A stretch of DNA of 64,000 nt from contig CAMYOJ010000015.1 of NCBI GenBank assembly GCA_947259985.1, forward strand, positions 27,546 to 91,545. Reading direction: 5' to 3'. Under the pieces are notes generated by a model, which did not search any database, had not been told where the DNA came from, and saw nothing but the letters and a program-made list of their open reading frames with translations. A program made the translations under genes and the position numbers. Of the stretch, positions 53,153 through 62,832 are shown one piece after another. Source of the stretch: an uncultured Woeseiaceae bacterium (lineage in GTDB: Bacteria; Pseudomonadota; Gammaproteobacteria; Steroidobacterales; Woeseiaceae). Numbering within the stretch: the first letter of the stretch is position 1; each line of letters opens with the position of its first letter.

Positions 53153-54424
53153 TTGGGCGACGACGTTCCATTAGCAGGCTTGCTGAGCCTGCTCACATTA
53201 CTGCTGGTCCTTTCCGCGTTTTTCTCTGGCTCGGAAACGGCCCTCATGAGCCTCAACCGCTACCAGCTGCGCCATAAATCCCGCGAAGGCCACCGCGGCG
53301 CCCGGCTTGCCGAAAAGCTGCTCAAACGTCCGGACCGCGTGATCGGCCTGATCCTACTCGGCAACAATCTCGTCAATTTCTCAGCGGCTTCACTCGTCGC
53401 GATTATCGCTTTCAAGATTGGCGGAGAACCGGCTGTCGCGCTTGGCGCTGTTGTGCTGACGCTTTTGGTTCTTATCTTTTCCGAAACAGCACCAAAAACG
53501 CTCGCCGCCCTGCATCCGGAACGCGTCGCGTTTCCAGCCGCAATCATTTACTACCCACTGCTCAAGATAACCTACCCGATCGTCTGGCTCACCAACGTCG
53601 CTGCAAATGGCGTGCTGTTCCTGTTCGGCGTGCGAGCGAAACACACCGGGCTCCAGGCACTGACGCGCGAAGAATTGCGCACGGTCGTACACGAGGCAGG
53701 TTCCAGGATCGCCAGCCAATACCGGCAAATGCTCATCAGCATCCTCGATCTCGAAAAGGTGACTATCGACGACGTGATGGTGCCCCATAACGAGATCATC
53801 GGTATTGACCTGGACGACGATGACGACGCAGTCGAAGCGATCATCAAGAACAGCGAGCACACGCGCCTGCCGGTCTTCCGCGACAACATCGACAATGTCG
53901 TCGGCGTATTGCATCTGCGCAAACTCGCGAACCTGGCGCAACAGGAGATGACCAAGGACCGGCTGCAGCGGCTCTTGTCCGAGCCCTATTTCGTACCCGA
54001 GGGCACGCCGCTGAGCACTCAGCTCGTCCAGTTCCAGCGTCGGCGCGAGCGCATCGCGCTCGTCGTCGATGAATATGGCGATATCCAGGGCATCGTGACG
54101 CTCGAAGACATTCTCGAGGAGATTGTCGGCGAATTCACGACGGACCCCGCCGACGATGGCGAGGACGTAGTGAGTGAGGGGACGGACACCTTCCTCGTCG
54201 ATGCCAGCGCCAATATTCGCGAGATCAATCGCTCGCAGAACTGGGAATTGCCGACGGAAGGACCGAAGACCATCAATGGCCTGATCGTGGAATTGCTCGA
54301 GACGATTCCCGAACCGCAAACCTGTCTCAAGATCAACGGTTATCCGATAGAGATCGTGGAAACGGACGACAATCGCATACGTTCGGTGAGGATCGGAGAA
54401 CGCTTGCCCGAAGACACCGAATAG
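53153..54424 (+). CDS. CNNM/CBS-pair/CorC_HlyC domain membrane protein (YfjD-like)
   Basis: A 423-residue protein. An N-terminal CNNM transmembrane domain (LLSLLTLLLVLSAFFSGSETALMSLN, GNNLVNFSAASLVAI) is followed by a CBS pair (EHTRLPVFRDNIDNVVGVLHLRKL, RERIALVVDEYGDIQGIVTLED) and a CorC_HlyC domain. Such proteins act in Mg2+/Co2+ efflux or uptake. Start is TTG with GGAGG five bases before. Follows the YpjD-like gene by about 68 bases, an arrangement also seen in E. coli. Confidence 0.93.
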   Translation: MGDDVPLAGLLSLLTLLLVLSAFFSGSETALMSLNRYQLRHKSREGHRGARLAEKLLKRPDRVIGLILLGNNLVNFSAASLVAIIAFKIGGEPAVALGAVVLTLLVLIFSETAPKTLAALHPERVAFPAAIIYYPLLKITYPIVWLTNVAANGVLFLFGVRAKHTGLQALTREELRTVVHEAGSRIASQYRQMLISILDLEKVTIDDVMVPHNEIIGIDLDDDDDAVEAIIKNSEHTRLPVFRDNIDNVVGVLHLRKLANLAQQEMTKDRLQRLLSEPYFVPEGTPLSTQLVQFQRRRERIALVVDEYGDIQGIVTLEDILEEIVGEFTTDPADDGEDVVSEGTDTFLVDASANIREINRSQNWELPTEGPKTINGLIVELLETIPEPQTCLKINGYPIEIVETDDNRIRSVRIGERLPEDTE

Positions 54425-54430
54425 GAGGCA

Positions 54431-55771
54431 CTACCAGGCCGCGTCTAATGCCTCGCTGAGCCGGCGCACGCCGATCACCTCTATCCCCCTGGACCCTCTT
54501 TTGGGCACGTTTCCTACGGGAACGATGGCCTGAGTGAAACCCTGCTTGGCAGCCGCGGCAATGCGCTCGGTGCCGAATCGGACCGGCCGGATTTCGCCCG
54601 CAAGACCGATCTCGCCGAAACACACCAGGCGCTCGGCCAGTGCCCGGTCACGAAAACTCGAGACAATGGCGAACAGCGTTGGCAAGTCGACCGCGGTCTC
54701 ATTGATTCGCAAACCACCAACGACATTGACGAATACGTCCTCGTCGCCGATCGCATGACTGCCATGACGCTGCAGCACCGCGAGCAACAATGCCAGGCGG
54801 TTCTGGTCAACGCCCTGGGCGAGACGCTTTGCGTAATTGCTGTTACCGTCGGCGACAAGTGCCTGGATCTCGACCAGCAATGGGCGGCTGCCCTCCCACG
54901 CGACGGAAACCACGCTTCCCGGTTCGTTGACCGAATCGCGCGACAGGAAAATAGCGGACGGATTACTGACCTCGCGAAAACCTGTCTCTGTCATCGCGAA
55001 TACGCCCATTTCGCCGCTGGCTCCGAATCGATTCTTGACCGAACGAATCATCGTGTAGCGGCTCGCAGGATCGCTCTCGAAGTAAAGCACCGTATCGACC
55101 ATGTGTTCGACGACGCGTGGGCCGGCAATTGCGCCTTCCTTGGTCACATGTCCAATGATGAAAACCGACACCTCGTTTTGCTTCGCGAACTGCACAATGC
55201 GGCCGACGCTTTCCCGCATTTGTGCGACGGATCCGGGTGCAGACGGCAATTGCTCGCAGGTCATGGTCTGTATCGAGTCAATGACAAGTACTCGCGCATT
55301 GCAGCGTACGGCCTGCTCCAATACGTTTTCCAGTGACGTGTCGGCAAGCAGATTCATGGCGGCGGCTTCCAGCCCGAGCCGCAGCGAGCGCTGCCCGATT
55401 TGTCGCAGCGACTCTTCTCCCGTGGCGTAACAGATCGAAAGCCCGGTCATCAAATTGGCCGAAACCTGTTGCAACAGCGTGGATTTGCCGACGCCTGGAT
55501 CGCCGCCCAGCAACACGACGGCGCCGGGCACCAGGCCGCCGCCGAGCACCCGGTCGAACTCCTGGAAGCCGCATCGGTGTCGGGCCTCCACGTCGTCGGG
55601 GAGTTCGTCGAGCCGTTTCGCGGACACCGCCGCCTGCGCGTGTTTCGTGGGCGCGCTGAACGTAGTCTCGCTGAGCGTATTCCAGGCCGTACAGTCCGGG
55701 CACTGGCCAGCCCACTTGACGCTGTGGGCGCCGCACTCACTGCAAACGTACGCTGTCTTCGCCTTTGGCAC
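54431..55771 (-). CDS. radA: DNA repair protein RadA
   Basis: A 446-residue RecA-like branch-migration helicase. Zinc ligands C10, C13, C24 and C27; Walker A GGDPGVGKST; the RadA-specific KNRFGASGEMGVF; and the C-terminal Lon-like domain (VNVVGGLRINETAVDL). Converges on the CorC-like gene with 6 bases between. Confidence 0.97.
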   Translation of the reverse strand: MPKAKTAYVCSECGAHSVKWAGQCPDCTAWNTLSETTFSAPTKHAQAAVSAKRLDELPDDVEARHRCGFQEFDRVLGGGLVPGAVVLLGGDPGVGKSTLLQQVSANLMTGLSICYATGEESLRQIGQRSLRLGLEAAAMNLLADTSLENVLEQAVRCNARVLVIDSIQTMTCEQLPSAPGSVAQMRESVGRIVQFAKQNEVSVFIIGHVTKEGAIAGPRVVEHMVDTVLYFESDPASRYTMIRSVKNRFGASGEMGVFAMTETGFREVSNPSAIFLSRDSVNEPGSVVSVAWEGSRPLLVEIQALVADGNSNYAKRLAQGVDQNRLALLLAVLQRHGSHAIGDEDVFVNVVGGLRINETAVDLPTLFAIVSSFRDRALAERLVCFGEIGLAGEIRPVRFGTERIAAAAKQGFTQAIVPVGNVPKRGSRGIEVIGVRRLSEALDAAW

Positions 55772-55938
55772 GGCGTTGAATCCCCTGGATCGGTGGTTGC
55801 GGGCGGATGACGCGACTCCCGCCCCGATTATTGTTAAATTCGCCCTGAACGGCGAGAAGTCAATAATAGCACCGGCTCCGGGGCGTGTATGACATAAAAA
55901 GTGCCAACCCTATCTCATTACGGCCGCCGGCATTTACC

Positions 55939-55944
55939 TATAAT
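55939..55944 (+). promoter_or_regulatory. Possible -10 box of the kinase gene
   Basis: A consensus TATAAT lies 31 bases before the TTG start of the kinase gene. No matching -35 was found at 16-18 bases, so it could need an activator. Confidence 0.4.
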
Positions 55945-55974
55945 TTTGCCCTTAAAACAGGTACATGAACCATT

Positions 55975-58065
55975 TTGAAGACCCGGAACACCCAAAAACG
56001 CAATAGACTGATCGCACTCTCTTTCGTCTGCGTCCTGTTACTGCTCATTTACGGGCCGCTTGCGCAGTGGTTCGTTGCAGCTGACAGGCTGCTCTACGAT
56101 ACGTTTGCAGGCGCCCTCCCGAATGATCCGCTGGAGGATGCCTACATCATCAGCATCGACCCACAGCGTGTTGGCGCATCCGAAGTGCTGAACCAGTATG
56201 GCGTCGTTCTGCAGGAGCTGCAGGACCGTGAGGTAGGGAGGATTATCCTCGCGCAGCCGCCGGAATTTGCAGAGTCGGCGGAACTTCCCGGCTGGACTGC
56301 CGTACTGGCGTCCAGAGTTCCCGTGTTCGTGCCGGCACGCCACCGATTTGCCGATATTTCGCCCAACGAGGGATTTGTCGAGATTGCCAGCGACAGTGAC
56401 GGTGTACTGCGCCGCTCGGTACTCTGGCACCGTAACGGCGATGTCATGTCTCCTGCCCTGCCGCTCGCTGTAGCGTTCGCCCAGTCTACGACAGCCACAG
56501 CCCCGCGCATGTCGAGTAGCGACGATGCGATCTACCTCTCCAACTTCGCCGAATTGCCGCGACTCAGCGTTTCCGAGCTGCTGAGTCGATCGAAACACGC
56601 GATGCTCAAAGGCGCGACGGTATTTGTGGACGCCGACCCGGCCCTGGTTGGCGCTTCAGCGCTCCTGCCCTCCGGCCAGTTCGTTACAAACTCCGAGTTG
56701 ACCGCGACTTTGCTTGCAGATATCGAGAACGATCGCATGATTATCGCGCCCGCGTGGGTACGCGCCATGGAATGGTTAGCGCCGGCGCTGCTAGCCATCA
56801 TCTCGGTGCTCTTCATGCCCGACCGAAATCGACGGGAAATTGCCGTCATGGCGGTTGGCGGCGTGGTCTTGCTGCTGCTGTTCGAGGCAATGCTGCTGAT
56901 GGCTCTCCACATTCGCATCGACCTGGGTCGGCCGATCCTGATATTTGCGGGCGTCGCCTTATTGAGCGGCTATCTTGTCGCCGACGTCAGGAAGGTTTCT
57001 TACGACGCGTTCAAGAAGGGATCCGCCTTCCTGTCGGCAGGGCGCCTCGAGCCGGCCTTCGCCGAGTTTCGTCGCTGCGATCCGTCGGAGACCGTGGCGG
57101 CAGTAATGTACAAACTTTCACTGGCCTTCGAAGAGCAGGCCAAGCCGGAGCGCGCCGAAGCCGTGCTCGAATGGATGAAACGCACGTATTCGGGGCACGT
57201 GGACAGCCACCTGGCGAAACAGAAGCTCGGCGGCGGGACACCGCAGAGACTGGGCCGCTATGTGATTCAACGACGCATTGGTCGCGGCGCGATGGGCGCC
57301 GTGTACCTGGGCAAGGACCCCCGCATCAACCGCCCGGTCGCCGTAAAGGCCATTCCTATCGAGAAAGAATTTGAGGACGACGAACTCAAAGAGGCACGCC
57401 TGCGCTTCTACCGGGAGGCCGAGTCCGCCGGCCGCCTCACGCACCCGAATATCATTACCGTGTTTGACGCGGGGGAAGACAAGGGTCTTGCCTACATCGC
57501 GATGGAGTTTGTGCCTGGAACGCCGCTAAAGGAATTTACCGACCCCAAACGGCTGCTTGCGCCGAAACGAGCGCTGGAACTGTGCGCCGCGACGGCCGAA
57601 GCCCTCGACTATGCCCACAACCAGGGAGTCATCCACCGCGACATCAAACCGGCGAACCTGCTCTACAATCCCAAGGACGGCTCCCTCAAGATCAGCGACT
57701 TCGGAGTGGCCCGGATGACCGACAACAACCGCACGAAGACCGGCATTGTACTGGGAACGCCCATGTACATGTCGCCCGAACAGCTTGGAGCCGAAAATCT
57801 TACCGGCCTATCGGACTTGTTTTCACTTGGTGTTACCCTATACGAGCTGCTGGTCGGTGAGGTGCCGTTCCGCGCTTCGAACATCGCTGTGTTAATGACA
57901 AAGATAACGACTGAAGATCCGGCCGCGGTGTCGACCCGGCGTGCGGGTATACCACCGAGCGTCGACGCCGTCCTCGCGAAAGCGTTGGCGAAAAAACCCA
58001 AAGATCGCTTTTCCTGCGGTGCCGAGATGGCTATCGCGCTCAGGAACTGTGCGAGAATTTCATAA
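55975..58065 (+). CDS. CHASE2-domain membrane Ser/Thr protein kinase
   Basis: A 696-residue protein. N-terminal helix, then an extracytoplasmic CHASE2 sensor (about residues 35-255), three transmembrane helices (about 260-345), a TPR-like linker (FLSAGRLEPAFAEFRRCD, EERAEAVLEWM-like) and a Hanks-type kinase from about residue 420: G-loop GRGAMGAVYLG, Lys in PVAVKAIP, HRDIKPANLLY near 553, ISDFGVARM near 575 and GTPMYMSPEQ. It is a full catalytic kinase. Start TTG with poor SD. Phosphatase and FHA protein follow closely. Signal unknown. Confidence 0.92.
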   Translation: MKTRNTQKRNRLIALSFVCVLLLLIYGPLAQWFVAADRLLYDTFAGALPNDPLEDAYIISIDPQRVGASEVLNQYGVVLQELQDREVGRIILAQPPEFAESAELPGWTAVLASRVPVFVPARHRFADISPNEGFVEIASDSDGVLRRSVLWHRNGDVMSPALPLAVAFAQSTTATAPRMSSSDDAIYLSNFAELPRLSVSELLSRSKHAMLKGATVFVDADPALVGASALLPSGQFVTNSELTATLLADIENDRMIIAPAWVRAMEWLAPALLAIISVLFMPDRNRREIAVMAVGGVVLLLLFEAMLLMALHIRIDLGRPILIFAGVALLSGYLVADVRKVSYDAFKKGSAFLSAGRLEPAFAEFRRCDPSETVAAVMYKLSLAFEEQAKPERAEAVLEWMKRTYSGHVDSHLAKQKLGGGTPQRLGRYVIQRRIGRGAMGAVYLGKDPRINRPVAVKAIPIEKEFEDDELKEARLRFYREAESAGRLTHPNIITVFDAGEDKGLAYIAMEFVPGTPLKEFTDPKRLLAPKRALELCAATAEALDYAHNQGVIHRDIKPANLLYNPKDGSLKISDFGVARMTDNNRTKTGIVLGTPMYMSPEQLGAENLTGLSDLFSLGVTLYELLVGEVPFRASNIAVLMTKITTEDPAAVSTRRAGIPPSVDAVLAKALAKKPKDRFSCGAEMAIALRNCARIS

Positions 58066-58095
58066 GTTTCTTTTGAGCGATAAAGAACCGACCCA

Positions 58096-58923
58096 ATGAG
58101 CCTGCGCGGAAAAATAGATTTTGCCGAAATAACCGACACGGGTCGGGTGCGCGAGCATAACGAGGACGCGATCGGCTCCAATCCGGACATCGGCCTCTTG
58201 GTCCTGGCCGACGGCATGGGGGGCTATAACGCCGGCGAGGTCGCCAGCGGCATTGCCGTGCAAATCGTCACCGACCTCGCTGCGGACGGCGCCAACCGCG
58301 AAGAGCGCCACGATATTGACCCGCACAGCGGCATGATGAGGCAATCGATCGTCCTGCGTGACGCCGTTTACAGGGCCAACAAGATCATCTTCCAGACAGC
58401 ACAGAGCCAGACACACTGCGAAGGCATGGGCACTACGATCGTCGCGTGCATGTTCTACGACGACAAGGTATCGATCGCACATGTCGGCGACTCCCGGGCT
58501 TACCGCCTCAGGGGCGGGCAACTCGACCAGATGACGCTCGACCATTCGCTGTTGCAGGAGCTTGTGGACCGCGGCTTCTACTCCGAGGAGGAGGCACAAC
58601 GGTCCACCAACCGTAATTACGTAACCCGGGCACTTGGTGTGGAGCCGACCGTGGAGGTCGAGGTTCACGAGCACGACGTGCTCCCGGACGATGTATACCT
58701 GCTGTGTTCGGACGGCTTGCCGGACATGGTTGAAGATGACGATATTCACTTAACTATCAGTACTTTTAATGCTAGTCTTGACGTGGTTGGTCAACAGCTT
58801 GTCGACTTGGCCAACGACCACGGCGGGCGAGACAACGTCTCAGTAATGCTTGCGCAGGTAAAAGAACCCTTTCCCGCCCGGAAAGGGTTACTTGCAAAGA
58901 TTGCTGGCTGGTTTCGTTCGTAG
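58096..58923 (+). CDS. PP2C-family Ser/Thr protein phosphatase
   Basis: A 275-residue phosphatase that would reverse the kinase. Metal-binding motifs are complete: REHNEDAIGSNPD, VLADGMGGYNAGEVAS, VGDSRAYRLR, LCSDGLPDMVEDDDI and GGRDNVSVML. 30 bases after the kinase gene, so it is co-transcribed. Confidence 0.95.
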   Translation: MSLRGKIDFAEITDTGRVREHNEDAIGSNPDIGLLVLADGMGGYNAGEVASGIAVQIVTDLAADGANREERHDIDPHSGMMRQSIVLRDAVYRANKIIFQTAQSQTHCEGMGTTIVACMFYDDKVSIAHVGDSRAYRLRGGQLDQMTLDHSLLQELVDRGFYSEEEAQRSTNRNYVTRALGVEPTVEVEVHEHDVLPDDVYLLCSDGLPDMVEDDDIHLTISTFNASLDVVGQQLVDLANDHGGRDNVSVMLAQVKEPFPARKGLLAKIAGWFRS

Positions 58924-58952
58924 GGATGCGGCGGTCTTAAGAGCGAGAAAAA

Positions 58953-59816
58953 ATGGCACGTTTAATTCTTAGCCTGGACAATCAGGTTCTGGCTGAATAC
59001 AACATGACCAAGGAACGCTACACCATTGGGCGTCTTCCTGATAATGATGTAAGAATCGACAATCCGGCGGTGAGCGGACATCACTCCCTGATTATCAATA
59101 TCCTCAACGATTCTTTCCTAGAGGATCTCAACAGCACCAACGGCACTTACGTCAACGGCAAGCTGATCAAGAAACATGCCTTGCAGCATGGTGACGTCAT
59201 TACGATCGGTCACCACCAGCTGCGATTCTCGGATCAGCAGACCAACGAGTCCGAGCAGGACGAATTCGAAAAGACCATGGTCATACCGGCCGGGCAGCAA
59301 AACGCCGAGCAGCTCGCAAAGGCTGAAAAGGCCGCCGAAGCCGCTGCCGCGGAAGCGATCGCCCAGGAAGCCAAACCCGACATCGCTGCCGCCGTCAAGC
59401 TCGATCCGGAAGAGGCGGCCGCTCTCGAAGACACGCCACCGCCTCCTCCGCCCAGGAAAGAGCCCCCTGCTCACACGGCTACTCAAGCCCCTGCTCACTC
59501 GGCCACTCAAGCCGGCATTGACCCGGCCACTGCGCCCAGCGCTTTGCCACTTGCCAAGCTACAGGTATTGAGCGGTGCTTTCGCAGGGCGCGAACTGGAA
59601 CTGACCAAGGCATTGACCACGCTGGGGCGTCCCGGCGTGCAGGTGGCCGCCGTCACGCGTCGCGCCGAGGGCTATTACATCGTGCACGTGGAGTCCGGCA
59701 CCGAAGGCGACTTCCCGCTCGTGAATGGCCAGCCAATTGGTGCCCAGGCGCGCAAGCTCGAAGATAACGATGTCGTGCAGCTTGCGGGCGTGAAGATGGG
59801 ATTCTTCGCGGCCTAG
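58953..59816 (+). CDS. Double FHA-domain protein with Ala/Pro linker
   Basis: A 287-residue protein. The first FHA domain (residues 20-92) is canonical: TIGRLPDNDVRI, the VSGHHSLI phosphothreonine-contact SxxH, and LNSTNGTYVNG. A Glu/Ala-rich helix and a Pro/Thr-rich linker with repeated PAHTATQ units follow, then a second FHA-like domain (LSGAFAGRELELTKALTTLGRPG) that lacks SxxH and may not bind phosphothreonine. It is the likely target or adaptor of the kinase. Its TAG and the alr stop share CTAG, a 4-base overlap. Confidence 0.9.
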   Translation: MARLILSLDNQVLAEYNMTKERYTIGRLPDNDVRIDNPAVSGHHSLIINILNDSFLEDLNSTNGTYVNGKLIKKHALQHGDVITIGHHQLRFSDQQTNESEQDEFEKTMVIPAGQQNAEQLAKAEKAAEAAAAEAIAQEAKPDIAAAVKLDPEEAAALEDTPPPPPPRKEPPAHTATQAPAHSATQAGIDPATAPSALPLAKLQVLSGAFAGRELELTKALTTLGRPGVQVAAVTRRAEGYYIVHVESGTEGDFPLVNGQPIGAQARKLEDNDVVQLAGVKMGFFAA

Positions 59817-60913
59817 GCGATCTCGCTGTCCTCGCGGTGCATGACACCGCATACGAGTTCATAAGGAATGGCGTCTGCCCAGGGCGCGACCTCCTCGACG
59901 GGCAGGCCGTCGCCCCATAAAGTCGCAATGTCGCCAACCGAATCCGTTGCGTCGGGACCCAGGTCCACTGCGATCATGTCCATCGATACATTACCAATCA
60001 ACGGCACGTTGCGGTCGTTTATACGGACCGGCGTCCCACTGCGGAAGTGTCTCGTATAGCCGTCGCCGTAACCGGCCGAGATTATGCCGAGGCGCGTGTT
60101 CCGGTCGCTGATATAAGTACCCTTGTAACCGACCTTCGCGCCGGCGTGGAGCCGCTTTACAGCGATCAGCCGCGCCTCGAACTGCATGACCGGCTTGAGG
60201 CCGAGATCGGCCCCGCATTCATCGGGGAATGGTGAAATACCGAAAAGCGCCAGGCCGGGACGTATCCAGTTGTCGCCCGTAAACCCAAACTCTCGTTGCG
60301 CGTCGGCAACGGCCGGCCATCCGAACGTGGCGGGCGTATTGCCAATACTGACCGAACCGTTGAAGCCGTCGATAATCGGCCGAAATCGTTGCAACTGTTG
60401 TTCGGTACTTGGCGATTGCAGCTCGTCGGCACTGGACAAATGCGTCATGAGCCTGAGTTCACTAACTGCCTTTGCGGCGACCAGGCGACCGATCACGTGG
60501 GTGGCTTCTTCAGGCTCGAAGCCGAGGCGATTCATGCCCGTATCGAATTTCAGCCAGGCCGTGACTGACCCCGCCTGCGAATCGTGCAACAGCTCGAGTT
60601 GCTCATGACAATGGACGACGGGCTCGAAGCCGCCGTCGACAGCGGCCTGCAGCTCGGCTTCATTCATGACGCCAGCCAGCAAAACGATGGGGCTGTCGAT
60701 GCCGTTTTCCCTGAGCTCAATAGCTTCGGGCACCCTGGCAACGGCAAATGCGTCGACGTCAGCAAGCTGCTGCGCCACCGTCACCATGCCATGCCCGTAG
60801 GCATTGGCTTTTATGACGGCCATGACCCGGGAACCCGGCGCCGCGGCGCGTATGACTTCGAGATTGTGTTCCAGTGCGCCGAGCCTGATCAGTGCCCGTG
60901 CTCCAAAACTCAC
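59813..60913 (-). CDS. alr: Alanine racemase
   Basis: A 366-residue PLP enzyme supplying D-alanine for peptidoglycan. PLP Lys35 is in VIKANAYGHG and the catalytic Tyr region GIISAGYGDGYTRHF is present. It overlaps the dnaB stop by 4 bases and closes the dnaB-alr unit. Confidence 0.96.
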   Translation of the reverse strand: MSFGARALIRLGALEHNLEVIRAAAPGSRVMAVIKANAYGHGMVTVAQQLADVDAFAVARVPEAIELRENGIDSPIVLLAGVMNEAELQAAVDGGFEPVVHCHEQLELLHDSQAGSVTAWLKFDTGMNRLGFEPEEATHVIGRLVAAKAVSELRLMTHLSSADELQSPSTEQQLQRFRPIIDGFNGSVSIGNTPATFGWPAVADAQREFGFTGDNWIRPGLALFGISPFPDECGADLGLKPVMQFEARLIAVKRLHAGAKVGYKGTYISDRNTRLGIISAGYGDGYTRHFRSGTPVRINDRNVPLIGNVSMDMIAVDLGPDATDSVGDIATLWGDGLPVEEVAPWADAIPYELVCGVMHREDSEIA

Positions 60914-62316
60914 TGATAACCCTCGTCCGGGAAATCGCCGTAGGTGTCGGGTACCCAGTTTTCGAACTTGGTATACCGGCCAACGAAAGTCAGCGGAAAG
61001 TCGCCGATGGGTCCGTTTCTTTGTTTCGCGATAGAAATATCAGCGATGCCCTTGCGTGGCGTGTCCTGGTTGTAAACTTCTTCGCGGTAAATGAAGATGA
61101 TCAGGTCGGCGTCCTGCTCGATCGCGCCGGACTCACGCAGATCGGACATGACCGGGCGTTTGTCAGTGCGTTGTTCGACGCTGCGATTGAGCTGCGACAG
61201 CGCCACAACGGGCAGCGACAACTCCTTGGCCAGCGCCTTCAAGCCGCGGGATATCTCCGATATTTCAGTGGCACGATTCTCTTTGGTGCCGTCGACCTGC
61301 ATGAGCTGCAGGTAGTCAACGACGATCAGCCCAAGCCCGTGCTCGCGCTGCAGGCGCCTGGCACGCGCCCGAATTTCGGTCGGCGACATGCCCGGCGTAT
61401 CGTCGATGAAAATCGGCGCTTCGGACATCAGCTGCACGGCCGTGTTGATGCGCGACCAGTCCTCGTCGGGGAAGTTACCAGTCCGGAGATGGGTCTGGTC
61501 GACGCGCCCCAGCGACGAGATCATGCGGAAGGCGAGCTGCTGCGACGGCATTTCCATCGAAAATATGGCTGTCGGGACCTTGGAGCCGATCGCCGCATTC
61601 TCGGCGATGTTGATGGCCAGTGTCGTCTTGCCCATCGACGGTCTTCCGGCAACGATGACGAGATCGCCTGCCTGCAAGCCCGCCGTCAACTTGTCAAATT
61701 CGGTGTAGCCGGTCGATATTCCGGTAATACTGCCGTCCGACTGGTGCAGCAGATCGATCCGGTCGACTGCATCGGGAAGGATCTGTTTGAGTGACTGAAA
61801 TCCCTTGCGCCCGCGGCTACCCTTTTCGGCAATTTCGAAGACAAGTCGCTCGGCATCGTCGAGGACCTGAGAGGCAGTGCGGCCATCGGAGGCGAAGGCG
61901 CTGCCGCTAATCACGTTGCCGGCGTTGATCAGCGCCCTTAGCGTGGCTCTCTCACGCAGTATCTTGGCGTAAGCCCGGGCATTGGCGGCGCCAGCCGTTT
62001 CATTGGCGAGCGTGGCAAGGTACTCCAGACCACCAGCTTGCTCGAGCTCACCGCGATTGTCGAGGTGTTCGGAAACGGTAACGACGTCGCAGGGACTACC
62101 GTCCTCGATGAGGTTTCCGATCGCCTTGAATATGAGGCGATGGTCCTTGCGGTAGAAGTCCTCGCCGATAACGACATCGGCAACCTTGTCCCAGGCCTCG
62201 GCATTGAGCATCAATCCGCCGAGCAAGGCCTGCTCAGCTTCGATGGAGTTCGGCGGTATTTTGAGGCGCTGCTCTGCGCCCCCGTCAGTAAAGCCGTCGT
62301 CCACAGCTCGGACCAT
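60910..62316 (-). CDS. dnaB: Replicative DNA helicase DnaB
   Basis: A 468-residue hexameric helicase. N-terminal domain PPNSIEAEQALLGGLMLN, then RecA fold with IVAGRPSMGKTTLAINIAENAA and the late LSQLNRSVEQRTDKRPVMSDLRESGAIEQDADL. No intein is seen. Near rplI and alr as in other gammaproteobacteria. Confidence 0.97.
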   Translation of the reverse strand: MVRAVDDGFTDGGAEQRLKIPPNSIEAEQALLGGLMLNAEAWDKVADVVIGEDFYRKDHRLIFKAIGNLIEDGSPCDVVTVSEHLDNRGELEQAGGLEYLATLANETAGAANARAYAKILRERATLRALINAGNVISGSAFASDGRTASQVLDDAERLVFEIAEKGSRGRKGFQSLKQILPDAVDRIDLLHQSDGSITGISTGYTEFDKLTAGLQAGDLVIVAGRPSMGKTTLAINIAENAAIGSKVPTAIFSMEMPSQQLAFRMISSLGRVDQTHLRTGNFPDEDWSRINTAVQLMSEAPIFIDDTPGMSPTEIRARARRLQREHGLGLIVVDYLQLMQVDGTKENRATEISEISRGLKALAKELSLPVVALSQLNRSVEQRTDKRPVMSDLRESGAIEQDADLIIFIYREEVYNQDTPRKGIADISIAKQRNGPIGDFPLTFVGRYTKFENWVPDTYGDFPDEGYQ

Positions 62317-62370
62317 TCTATGAGTTCCCGTAAGATTTCAACCCTGGCTCAAAGGTAACACAGCGGGTCC

Positions 62371-62820
62371 TTAGTCGGCAGCAACAACGTGCACCATGAC
62401 CTCGGCACTAACCTCGGAATGCAGATGAATGCCGACAGGAAAATCGCCAAGCTCATGAATCGGGCCTTCGGGCATGCGAATCTCGGAGCGCTCGACGTCG
62501 ACCTGCACAGCGGCAAGCGCCTCCGCAATATCGATCGGGCCCACAGAGCCAAACAGCTTGCCCTCGCTGCCGGCATTCGCCTTGATGACGAGTTCGAGGC
62601 CTTCGAAAGCCCGCGAACGCTCCTTGGCCTTCGCCAGTTCTGCGGCGGCGGCCTTCTCCAGATCTGCACGGCGCGCTTCGATCGCCTCCATGTTCTTGGG
62701 CGTCGCCAATGCAGCCTTGCCCTGCGCCAACAGGAAGTTGCGGCCATAGCCCGGCTTGACCTTCACGAGATCGCCGATGCCACCGAGATTTTCAACGTTT
62801 TCCAACAAAATAACGTTCAT
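62371..62820 (-). CDS. rplI: 50S ribosomal protein L9
   Basis: A 149-residue protein: MNVILLENVENLGGIGDLVKVKPGYGRNFL is the N-terminal domain, a long helix of Ala/Glu/Lys connects, and GSEGKLFGSVGPIDIAEAL starts the C-terminal domain. Upstream of dnaB. Confidence 0.98.
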   Translation of the reverse strand: MNVILLENVENLGGIGDLVKVKPGYGRNFLLAQGKAALATPKNMEAIEARRADLEKAAAAELAKAKERSRAFEGLELVIKANAGSEGKLFGSVGPIDIAEALAAVQVDVERSEIRMPEGPIHELGDFPVGIHLHSEVSAEVMVHVVAAD

Positions 62821-62832
62821 ATTTTCGACCTT

